From Magnetospirillum sp. 15-1 (GTDB lineage Bacteria; Pseudomonadota; Alphaproteobacteria; Rhodospirillales; Magnetospirillaceae), in contig NZ_FXXN01000026.1 of NCBI RefSeq assembly GCF_900184795.1, positions 440,064 through 504,063 of the forward strand: a stretch of DNA of 64,000 nt, read 5' to 3'. The notes beneath the pieces were generated by a model, which did not search any database, was not told the DNA's origin, and saw only the letters and a program-made list of their open reading frames with translations. This document shows, piece after piece, positions 35,016 to 43,610 of the stretch; within the stretch, counting starts at the first letter, position 1; each line of letters starts with the position of its first letter. The translations under genes and the position numbers were made by a program.

Positions 35016-35346
35016 CGCTCAGCCCCTTGCGTTGACGCGGACGCTTTTTCTCGCGGGCGAGTGCTAAAGACCGGCCACGCTCGTCGTGAGTCGGATCGGC
35101 GACCGTATCCATCTGATCCAACAGGCCATACACCCAGAGAAGGGCGACATAGGCGGCGGCGCTGCTGGAAGGCTTGCCTTTCTCGGCATCAAGAATGACC
35201 CTTGGGCCAGTCCCAATCTTTTCGGCGACTTCAGCCACAGTCAGATTGCGCCGCGTCCGCGCGGTACGCAAATCCGTGCCAAGGCGGCGAAGCGCGATCT
35301 CCACCGCGTGGGGGGGGCTCATTAAAAGCTGGTTGCGTGCAGCCAT
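35005..35346 (-). CDS. hipB: HipB-type helix-turn-helix antitoxin
   Basis: This 113-residue protein has an XRE-type DNA-binding domain at about residues 17-75 (LGTDLRTARTRRNLTVAEVAEKIG, here the first two helices; then GPRVILDAEKGKPS as recognition helix) and a basic, probably flexible tail. It overlaps hipA by 11 bases and would bind both the toxin and the operators just upstream. The ATG at 35346 is preceded by GAGGAAAC, a good ribosome site; MSPPHAV eight codons later is an alternative. The order antitoxin-toxin matches other HipBA modules. Confidence 0.85.
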   Translation of the reverse strand: MAARNQLLMSPPHAVEIALRRLGTDLRTARTRRNLTVAEVAEKIGTGPRVILDAEKGKPSSSAAAYVALLWVYGLLDQMDTVADPTHDERGRSLALAREKKRPRQRKGLSDDF

Positions 35347-35352
35347 GTTTCC

Positions 35353-35462
35353 TCAAGAGCGTAGAATCGATAAATTCATGCTCTTGAGAGCATATTCAAG
35401 CATACTTAATAAGTCAATAATATGCTCTTGAGAGCATATTATGCGATATAAAAAGCTCTTGA
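35353..35462 (-). promoter_or_regulatory. HipB operator cluster
   Basis: Two copies of the palindrome ATGCTCT-tg-AGAGCAT occur at 35378-35393 and 35422-35437, 44 bases apart, which is about four helical turns. Flanking half-sites TCAAGAGC (35353-35360, next to the hipB start) and GCTCTTGA (about 35455-35462) extend the series. The region is AT-rich and holds the hipBA promoter. Binding of several HipB dimers with DNA looping or bending, as in E. coli, is likely. Confidence 0.75.
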
Positions 35463-35538
35463 ATGTCAATATGACTTATCAGAAGGAGGCTCCTTTTGCC
35501 CAATTAGGGCAGTAGCTTTTGGTGGAATTCGAGATGGC

Positions 35539-35751
35539 TTGGTCCGCGCCCCCCTTGCGGCTATGCCGTGCGTAAGGGTACCCAAACGCGCCGTCGGCAG
35601 CACGCTCCTGCTGAAGGGGCTGGAGGCGGATGTCGTGGTGGTCCTCAACGCCCACACGCTCAATGCCAAAAACCTCTATGTCGCCATGACGCGCGGATCG
35701 AGGCTGCTGACGGTGTGCTCGCCGAGGCCTGAATTGAAGCCGAAGCAGTAA
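35539..35751 (+). pseudogene. C-terminal remnant of a UvrD-type helicase
   Basis: The 70-codon frame includes GSTLLLKGLEADVVVVLNA and NLYVAMTRGSRLLTVCS. These match the end of superfamily 1 helicases: motif V (KGLE-D) and motif VI (YVAMTRG). Everything upstream, including Walker A, is gone. The frame can be read back to about 35452 without a stop, but that part shows no helicase similarity. Helicases of this kind accompany nuclease genes in defence pairs such as Gabija, so this may be a scar of lost defence cargo. It borders the hip operators. Confidence 0.75.
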
Positions 35752-35904
35752 GTGTCTGTGCGTCGAAAGAGGCGGACAAACCTTCTATCACCTCCATGCC
35801 ACAACAAGAACTGATTGAAAATCGTGGTCATTAGAGTCAGAAAGGAATAGGGGATTTGGCGGTTAAATTCACCTTGATGGTTGTGCTGGGGAATGAGGTG
35901 GCGG

Positions 35905-36543
35905 ATGACTTATATATGGACACCAGAGCTGCGTGAGCTTTTTGATGCGCTTCGGAGATATAAGAGGGCAATGGAGAGATACTCCAGAGCAACCCCATCA
36001 ATAGATGAGGCAAAAGCCGAGTTAAATTCAGCCATCTCGGGCGTTCAAGAAATTATACTAAAGAAGCATATTGCAGATATGCTAGAGGACGCCACTGAAC
36101 ACACAGGCGATACCGATGCCAGCAAAACAGGACATCAGTTTGCCAAGCGAAGGCCAACAGAATTAATTAAAGATGATATATTTTCATTTGAACTATCCCT
36201 AATGAATAATTTTGGATACAGCAAATCATCAGCTAGACGCCTTCTAAAAAGGGCGGCAATTCTTGACACTCTCATTTCCGGGCACGAGATTGGCGACGCG
36301 GCAACAAATTTCGCTGAGACGGCAAACAATGCTATCGAGCAAGTAGATGAAGCAAGGGGGATGCCCCGAAAAATTAGAAAGCCGAGAAAGCGCGACATCC
36401 TTCGAGGGACGTTGTCTCTTGGGCTCGGGATTGGGGTTGTTGCGGCAAACACGCAATTCCCTCCAACAATGGGCTTCAGCTACGCCGTCGGGTGCGTTGC
36501 AGCACACCAAGGCATACGTGATCTTGTCGGCGAAAAAGACTAG
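35905..36543 (+). CDS. Unknown AT-rich island protein with C-terminal hydrophobic segment
   Basis: This protein of 212 residues is not one I recognise. It starts at the ATG at 35905, with GAGG six bases upstream; ATG at 35893 is possible. The first 165 residues look helical and charged (LFDALRRYKRAMERYSRATPSIDEAKAEL, read as several short pieces). The C-terminal part (LSLGLGIGVVAANTQFPPTMGFSYAVGCVAAHQGI, in two halves near 175-205) is glycine-rich and weakly hydrophobic, like a membrane-inserting hairpin. Codons are visibly richer in A and T than in the core genome, so the gene was acquired. The next gene has a similar hydrophobic tail. Confidence 0.6.
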   Translation: MTYIWTPELRELFDALRRYKRAMERYSRATPSIDEAKAELNSAISGVQEIILKKHIADMLEDATEHTGDTDASKTGHQFAKRRPTELIKDDIFSFELSLMNNFGYSKSSARRLLKRAAILDTLISGHEIGDAATNFAETANNAIEQVDEARGMPRKIRKPRKRDILRGTLSLGLGIGVVAANTQFPPTMGFSYAVGCVAAHQGIRDLVGEKD

Positions 36544-36577
36544 ACAGGCACAAAATGTAGTGCTATCTGGTCTGGGC

Positions 36578-36889
36578 ATGAATATAGATGGGAATCATGC
36601 GCGGCGTGATTATGGCGTTCTAAAAGCCATAGAGGCTGCTTGGGATTGGCCGCTATCGTCAACGCGGCCCCTGACTCCCGTGGAAAAGACACGCCTTAAA
36701 CACGCATCTGAGTTTGGCTCAATGTTGAGTGCGACGGCGGTCGGTGGCGTTTCCACGCTGAATGCTTGCCCCGCCCTCACGGCCTGTGTCGCGGGTGGCG
36801 TTTCCGCAGTAGCGGGATACTATCTTGGAAGTGCTCTCTGGAAAATCTGGTCAGCACGCATCCACCCTCCCACTCCATCAGTCGATTAG
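36578..36889 (+). CDS. Unknown small AT-rich island protein, possible partner of the preceding gene
   Basis: This protein of about 103 residues follows the 212-residue gene after 34 bases. I do not recognise it. It begins MNIDGNHARRDYGVLKAI, a short helical part, and continues with two glycine/alanine-rich hydrophobic stretches: MLSATAVGGVSTLNACPAL (about 48-66) and CVAGGVSAVAGYYLGSALW (about 70-88). These could form a membrane hairpin. No good ribosome site precedes the ATG, so it may depend on translation of the upstream gene. Base composition again differs from the core. The pair could be an effector-type two-gene module, but that is inference. Confidence 0.5.
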   Translation: MNIDGNHARRDYGVLKAIEAAWDWPLSSTRPLTPVEKTRLKHASEFGSMLSATAVGGVSTLNACPALTACVAGGVSAVAGYYLGSALWKIWSARIHPPTPSVD

Positions 36890-36949
36890 CGCCCCTAATA
36901 ACCTATCCTGCAAATAGCTATGGGCAGGCTGGCTAGCTGTGTCGAGGGG

Positions 36950-37141
36950 TCAATCGCATGGTGTGCAGCCCCATTCCCGCCGCGCCAGTTCGCGGCGGAT
37001 GCGGCGCTGGTTGGTGAACGCGATGGTATGTTCGTCGCATAGAACCGGCAGCCGGAACAGCTCCATGGTCACCTCGTGATCGAGGCGCAGCAGCTCCGCC
37101 CGCGTCAGGTGGTAAAGCTCGCTCATCGTGTATTCCTTCAT
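36950..37141 (-). CDS. Small helical protein beside broken transfer genes
   Basis: This 63-residue protein begins MKEYTMSELYHLTRAELL and ends EWGCTPCD. I chose the ATG at 37141 because GGGAGGCGACG lies directly upstream; the open frame reaches 37282 without a ribosome site. It is almost all helix and basic toward the end (NQRRIRRELARR). Small proteins of this style are found in operons of integrative conjugative elements, next to coupling-protein genes, but I cannot name the family. Confidence 0.5.
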   Translation of the reverse strand: MKEYTMSELYHLTRAELLRLDHEVTMELFRLPVLCDEHTIAFTNQRRIRRELARREWGCTPCD

Positions 37142-37311
37142 CGTCGCCTCCCTTGGTTCGGGCCACGCCCATGGCGGCCTTCCGGCAGGCACAGCGCCGA
37201 AGGAGGCGGGCCGCATCGTCTGCGACCGGAACGAAGAGAAGGAGGCCCGCTCGAGGGCCTTGCGGCTATGACGCCGACGCAAAGGCGCACCCTTGCCGGA
37301 TCAAGGCCGCT

Positions 37312-37735
37312 ATGGGCTGGGCGGAATTGGGAACGACGTTGATGGAATTGCCGGTGGGCGGTTTGGCCTACCGTCTGTGGCCGGGCGACTACATGGTGAT
37401 CACCAGCCAGCGCCTTGCTGGCATGAGCCGTGTCATCGGCGGCCCCGACAGCGAGCAGGCCCGCCGCGACGACGAGAAAGCCAAGTTCTATACGGAGCGG
37501 GCCAAGGAGCTGCGGGCCGAACGGGAGCGGATCGGGCAAGAGCGGGAGGAAAAGGCCGAGCTTCGCCCTGGCGAAGCTCCCAAGACCGCCAGGCAGCACA
37601 TGGCGGTCAACCGAGCGCAGGAAGCCGAGAAGCGACAACGCCAGCAGCAGGCGCGCACCGAGCATTCCGGCCAACGAGAAGGCAAGCGCGAGGCCAATTC
37701 CGAGTCCCCGCGCGTGGCCAGCCGCGAAATCTCGC
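37312..37735 (+). pseudogene. Charged coiled-coil fragment of an unknown gene, fused head-on to traG remnant
   Basis: The plus-strand frame from the ATG at 37312 looks coding. It begins MGWAELGTTLMELPVGGLAY, continues with GDYMVITSQRLAG, then a long charged helix (about 45-135) full of E, K, R and Q. Around 37735 the plausible protein ends and the frame becomes antisense to traG. I do not recognise the family. It may be the tail of a mobilisation or transfer gene whose front was lost. Confidence 0.4.
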
Positions 37736-38544
37736 GCGTCCTTGCCCGCGTCTTCCCATTCCACCATGGCATCGTCCCAGCCCTGATAATCGCCTTGGGT
37801 CAGGAAGCGGCGCAGGGTGAACAGGCTTGGATTATCCATCGTCGCAACGAGGTGGAGGATCAACCCCTTGATGAAATTGCGCGCCGACTCGTCCCAATGG
37901 GCGTCGCGCGGATCGGTGGACACCACCAGCCCTTCGGCCAGCAGCTCGGCATCGTTGACCACTGACGGGCTGTCGGGATCGAGCAGCGCGAGAGGATTGA
38001 GGCCCGCGCGCAGTTCGTCGGGCACATCGGCGACGCCGAAGGGATCGAGCACGAAGACCGGCTGGCCCATCCCTTCGCAGCCTTCCGCACCGCCCCCGCG
38101 TCGTGCCGCCGTCAGGGTGGCATTCTCCCCCTTGGGATCGAGACAGACCACCGAGCCAGGATAAAGGCAGAGGTTGGGAATGATGGCGCTGGTTCCTTTG
38201 CCCGACCGGCTTCCCGCGATGGTCACGAAATGCCGGTCATCGTCGAGGCCCAAGGGCACGCAATCGGCAAACTGCGCGGCGCGCCACAGGCTCTCCAGCG
38301 CATTGACCCGCTCGGCCCGCTCCAGCGGCGGCAGCCTGGACGCCTCGACGGCGCTCAGAGCCGCACCGCCGCGCTCATACAGATCGGCCAGAACGGGCCA
38401 AGTCTCGGACGCCGGAATCGCCCCGACGAACAACGACGCCCCACCGGCATAGGCCAACCTTTCCACGGCGGCAGGCGCTTCCCACGCCGCCGAGGCGAGT
38501 GGAACGTCTGTCGAAATGCCGAGGCCGCGCGGAAGGGTGAACAT
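37735..38544 (-). pseudogene. Truncated VirD4/TraG-type conjugative coupling protein
   Basis: About 270 residues of a type IV coupling protein are preserved. They include the Walker A motif AGSRSGKGTS near residue 112, CLDPKGEN (about 135), and the conserved stretch DAHWDESARNFIKGLILHLV. After WEDAGKD the frame leaves the family and reads through the reverse of a different coding fragment, so the Walker B part and the C-terminus are missing. The start at 38544 has GGGAGG upstream. A full protein would couple the relaxase-DNA complex to the secretion channel. This copy cannot, so the island is no longer self-transmissible. Confidence 0.75.
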
Positions 38545-38569
38545 GGAAGACGCCTCCCGCTCGCCTCGA

Positions 38570-39370
38570 TCAGGTTGACGCTTCGTCTAGGAGCTTGGCA
38601 AGTAGGCTTACGAACGCAATGAATTCGAGGGCACGTTCAGGATCGTCTTTCAGAAATCCGTGTGCGCGGGGATTCCGGAGGCCCGAAACAGCACCAGAGA
38701 ACATTTGCATAAAGCCTTTTTGCTCATCCTTGTCGGACTGACTGGCAAGATCGTTGAACTTAAGCACGGGAGCATTGGGGGAAAACGCTTTTTCCATGAG
38801 CGATGTGCCATCGATTTCAAGGCCGCTGCGAAGCCGAACAAGCCCATTAAGGGCTTTAACAGCAGCCTCGACTGCATTGGCATAGTGGCCGTCTGTATAC
38901 AGCCGCGATGCCGCTCGAGAGATTTCAGAGTGAAGGTCAAGCCCTTGATAAGCGCGGATCGAATTACCCGCCGCAGGGGCATCAACTTCTCCCACTTTTT
39001 CTTTCAAAATATCGAGAGCAGATTTCAAGTTAGACAACAAAGACATTACAGCCTTGGTTATGTCAGGAAGACGCGCGCGGAAACTTCTATCATATCCAGC
39101 AAATAGCGCCATTGAATAGAAGCTCAAGCCATCCACAGCATATCGATTATATTCGATTGAATTGTGGCCATATATCCCAATAAGCGTATCATTTATCTTA
39201 TTTACATGACCGCACAAGACATCATCACCATTTTCCTCGGTCAAAGAATTTAGATTCAGCTGCGCAAGCTCAGCTATTCTCTTTTCAAGACGAGGTATCG
39301 CTTGCCTCATTTGTTCGGGAGACAACTGCGCTGGCAGCGGGATAGCTTGGGGAGGCGGTTTTCGTGCCAC
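38570..39370 (-). CDS. TIGR02391 (Ymh/HEPN-like) family protein
   Basis: This 266-residue protein begins at a GTG (39370) with CGGAG seven bases upstream. The N-terminal 125 residues are helical, including a coiled stretch near 30-60. The C-terminal half matches the TIGR02391 pattern: DLHSEISRAASRLYTDGHYANAV (about 148-170), GLVRLRSGLEIDGTSLMEKAF, and the closing SGLRNPRAHG (about 232-241). RNPRAH is an R-x4-H motif of the HEPN superfamily, whose members are often RNases in antiviral or toxin systems. It lies 25 bases upstream of the traG remnant. A defence role is inferred from family and setting. Confidence 0.75.
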   Translation of the reverse strand: MARKPPPQAIPLPAQLSPEQMRQAIPRLEKRIAELAQLNLNSLTEENGDDVLCGHVNKINDTLIGIYGHNSIEYNRYAVDGLSFYSMALFAGYDRSFRARLPDITKAVMSLLSNLKSALDILKEKVGEVDAPAAGNSIRAYQGLDLHSEISRAASRLYTDGHYANAVEAAVKALNGLVRLRSGLEIDGTSLMEKAFSPNAPVLKFNDLASQSDKDEQKGFMQMFSGAVSGLRNPRAHGFLKDDPERALEFIAFVSLLAKLLDEAST

Positions 39371-39958
39371 TGGCTGACTCCGGATGCGACATGATAATTT
39401 GACGCGAATTTTAGGGGCAGAATATCATTGCAATCAACGCCAATTAGAATTTACTCACCGAGTCAAATTACCTTTTCGGGTGGTCATCAGGCGGCAAATA
39501 CCCCTATTTTTCATCAGTTTGCGGGAACCCCACGGCGTTGCCCTGAGGTTCCCAGCAAGAGGCTTCCTCCCAGTTTCCTCTCTGCCGCTACGCTTGGTTC
39601 GTGCAACCGGGTCCCTGCGAAGTCCTCTTGCTCCCTCCTGACCCAGTCTCGCCGACGGGCAGGGGGCCGCAGTCGCGTTCCCCCATTCCCAAGGAAGAAA
39701 GAGGCCGCTAGGTGTAAGATGACCGTTCGCCCTCTTGCCGAATAAAGCTGGCTGTGCTTCAACACAGGCTTTCTCGGCTATCTATCCGATCCGCCCGCCG
39801 CACTTTAGGCGGAGGACCGTGACAGGTAGCTTGGCAAAGCCGGTCGCTGCACTGTCGCAGCTTCATGGAGGAAACCCTGTACCGCCATCTTATGTCCGAA
39901 TTTGCGAAAATCAGGTCCGCCGTCGTGTGGGCTGATGCGCGTTTTTCGGCCAAACGGT

Positions 39959-39977
39959 CTGGACAGTTTCTGGACAG
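39959..39977 (+). repeat. Arm-type repeat at the right island end
   Basis: CTGGACAG-tt-TCTGGACAG matches the two left-end copies (32759-32777, 32809-32827) in the same orientation, with the same 11-base spacing of the GACAG boxes. It lies about 50 bases inside attR. It may also supply the minus-35 element of the new ettA promoter. Confidence 0.65.
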
Positions 39978-40015
39978 GTCGTTTTCAGGCGAAATTATGA
40001 AAGGAAATCAATAAG
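39971..40015 (+). promoter_or_regulatory. Island-supplied promoter and ribosome site for ettA
   Basis: TGGACA (39971-39976), which is part of the arm repeat, is followed after 18-19 bases by TTATGA/TATGAA. AAAGGA (40000-40005) lies at a workable distance from the ATG at 40016. The promoter assignment is tentative; the ribosome site is clearer. Together they replace the native signals left behind at 32612-32676. Confidence 0.4.
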
Positions 40016-41695
<1,680 letters not shown>

Positions 41696-41705
41696 GCGAA
41701 ACGGC

Positions 41706-42671
41706 ATGTCGAAGCACACGGTCATCGCCGCCGCCTGCGCCCTGCTGCTGGCGGCGGGAACCGGCGCCTGGTTCCTGTCGGGCCGCCCGCCGGCCTCGGG
41801 CGGTGACGAACTGGCGGCGGTGCCGGGCGACGGTCTGGTCACCTTCGCCCGCATCCAGACCGAGATGAACCGCGCCGGCGCCGGCCGGCCGGCGCTTCCC
41901 GCCGACGCCAACGCCGACAAGCTGGAAGCCATCGGCGGCGCGCTGCGCGAATTCCTGGCCGGCAACACGGTCAAGGCGTCCAACATGCTGGACGACATCG
42001 ACACCGAAATCGACCTGCGCGTGCCCACCGACGAGCAGGTGGAGGCCGACCCGCTGCTGGCCGACAAGGAGGAATGGCTGATCAGCTATTTCGAATTGCT
42101 GCCCGACGCCCCCCAGGGCAAGGGAGTCAAGGCCGACACCTATGTCTTCATCCGCTACGCCCTGACGCTTCGGCGGGTCGAGGCGGTGCTGCTGGCCGAG
42201 ACCATGCCGTCCACCAAGGGCTACGATCTGGTGGCCCGCAAGTCCGAGCCCGAGCCGTCGGTGTTCGACGGCATGAACCTGCGCTTTCCCTGCCGCATGG
42301 CCGCCAGCCATCGCGCCCTGCTGGAAGAGACCGCCAAGCGCCTGGGGCCGCTGCAGGGCGGGCCGCTGACCGACTGCCCGACCCCAAAGGGCCGCGACGC
42401 CGACTTCAACCTGCTGGAACACATCGCCCGCGACCCAGCCGGGGCGCTGACCGCCGGGGCGGCCGGCAACGGCCACCTGCCGCGTGATCTCAAGACCCCG
42501 CTGATGACCGCCGCCGCCAAGGGCAGCCTGGCCGACATCACCAAGGCCATGGACGCCGGCGCCGATCCCCACCGGGCCGACGCGCGCGGCCACACCGCGC
42601 TCCACTACCTGCTGGGCAATCAATCCCTGTCGCCCGCCGACCGGGCCCTGGCGGTCAAGCTGCTATACTGA
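41706..42671 (+). CDS. Membrane-anchored or exported protein with ankyrin-like C-terminus
   Basis: This 321-residue protein begins with a hydrophobic signal or anchor (VIAAACALLLAAGTGAWFLSG). The middle (35-230) is an unfamiliar alpha/beta region with two cysteines. Near residues 262-310 the sequence DLKTPLMTAAAKGSLADITK and GADPHRADARGHTALHYLL gives one to two ankyrin repeats. It starts 10 bases after ettA and is probably in the same transcript. A periplasmic interaction role is likely, but no function is known to me. Confidence 0.6.
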   Translation: MSKHTVIAAACALLLAAGTGAWFLSGRPPASGGDELAAVPGDGLVTFARIQTEMNRAGAGRPALPADANADKLEAIGGALREFLAGNTVKASNMLDDIDTEIDLRVPTDEQVEADPLLADKEEWLISYFELLPDAPQGKGVKADTYVFIRYALTLRRVEAVLLAETMPSTKGYDLVARKSEPEPSVFDGMNLRFPCRMAASHRALLEETAKRLGPLQGGPLTDCPTPKGRDADFNLLEHIARDPAGALTAGAAGNGHLPRDLKTPLMTAAAKGSLADITKAMDAGADPHRADARGHTALHYLLGNQSLSPADRALAVKLLY

Positions 42672-42755
42672 TGCCCCCCTCCCTTGAAGGGACTTCGTGC
42701 CGCCCCAAACTGTTAAGGGGAGAACCCGGAGTTCCGATCCCAAGGGAGGGTGCCC

Positions 42756-43196
42756 ATGATCGTCAAGACAATCCTGAAGTCCAAGGCCCGCGGCGCGGGC
42801 ATCATCTCGGTCACCCCCGACGCCAGCGTCGGCGACGCCGCCCGGCTGCTGGCCCAGCATAAGATCGGCGCGGTACTGGTCATGAACGGCGACCGGGTGG
42901 CCGGCATCTTGTCGGAACGCGACATCGTGCGCGGTCTGGCAGAGGCGGTCGACGTGTGCATCACCGCCAAGGTCCGCGACCTGATGACCGCCGATGTCTT
43001 CGTCTGCCACCAGGACGACACCGTCGAGCGCCTGATGGAAATCATGACCGCCAAACGCATCCGTCACCTGCCGGTGGTGGACGGCAACGGCGATGTGGCG
43101 GGCATCGTCACCATCGGCGACGTGGTGAAGTCCCGGCTGGACGAAACCAAGATGGAAGCGGAAAGCCTGCGCGACTACGTGATGGCGGGACGCTGA
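42756..43196 (+). CDS. Tandem CBS-domain protein
   Basis: This 146-residue protein consists of two CBS domains (about 12-65 with GAVLVMNGDRVAGILSERDIV, and 78-130 with RHLPVVDGNGDVAGIVTIGDVV). It starts at the ATG at 42756 behind a strong GGGAGGG. It is related to the CBS protein at 26040-26429 and to the widespread alphaproteobacterial inosine-dehydrogenase-like CBS singles. Adenine-nucleotide sensing is the family role; the partner is unknown. Confidence 0.9.
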   Translation: MIVKTILKSKARGAGIISVTPDASVGDAARLLAQHKIGAVLVMNGDRVAGILSERDIVRGLAEAVDVCITAKVRDLMTADVFVCHQDDTVERLMEIMTAKRIRHLPVVDGNGDVAGIVTIGDVVKSRLDETKMEAESLRDYVMAGR

Positions 43197-43216
43197 GGAT
43201 TTTCGGACCGATCCGA

Positions 43217-43238
43217 CCTCCCCGTCGCGACGGGGAGG
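43217..43238. terminator. Perfect palindromic terminator between convergent genes
   Basis: CCTCCCCGTCG is followed directly by CGACGGGGAGG. The 11-base stem lies between the stop of the CBS gene and the stop of the small cysteine-rich gene on the other strand. Confidence 0.6.
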
Positions 43239-43256
43239 CGTTCGCGCGTCTGCGCT

Positions 43257-43448
43257 TCAGCGCACCTGCCACTCGGGCGCCGGGCCGGAGGACAGGCCGA
43301 AGCGGAAATGCGGGCACTCGCCATCCCGATCCTCGTGCCCTTCCAGCCGAGCCGAGGCATTGCAGCAACGCTCCAGCGTGAAGTAGCGGCAGGCGTTGCA
43401 GCGGATGGCGATGAAGGGCCGGTCCGGAAGAGCCGTGGTGGCGAGCAT
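43257..43448 (-). CDS. Small cysteine-rich protein
   Basis: This 63-residue protein starts at the ATG at 43448 (GGGGGAA upstream). Cysteines come as RCNACRYFTLERCC (about 17-30) and ECPHFRF (about 46-52), which together could hold zinc or an iron-sulfur cluster. I know no family for it. It sits alone between the CBS gene and the hemerythrin gene. Confidence 0.5.
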   Translation of the reverse strand: MLATTALPDRPFIAIRCNACRYFTLERCCNASARLEGHEDRDGECPHFRFGLSSGPAPEWQVR

Positions 43449-43610
43449 GTACGTAGTTCCCCCAGTAACGCCCGATGATTTACCCGAACCAGCGAACCGG
43501 CTCAATCGGGTTTACACCCGAAACGGGCTTAATTTTCCCGCCTTATACCTTTGTGCCGCCGGGCCTTCTGTGAAGATACTCACATTGGAGTAATTTTAGA
43601 GACACCTTCA

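Larger units (their letters stand above)
39371..40015. other. 645-base right end of the island without a recognisable gene
   Basis: Only short, unconvincing frames occur here. Structures are present: a long imperfect hairpin at 39737-39778 (GCCGA/TCGGC, AAAGC/GCTTT, CTGTG/CACAG), CCGCC/GGCGG near 39793-39815, AAAGCCGGTCGCT at 39838-39850 (reverse complement of a stretch at 33690-33702), and GCTGC/GCAGC at 39848-39863. The right arm repeat and the replacement ettA leader close the region. It may hold a structured RNA or the remains of a transfer origin. Confidence 0.5.

Noticed and set aside
39428..39745. Short plus- and minus-strand frames in the right end of the island
   Set aside because: No ribosome sites, no domain features, and codon use without the coding pattern; treated as non-coding.
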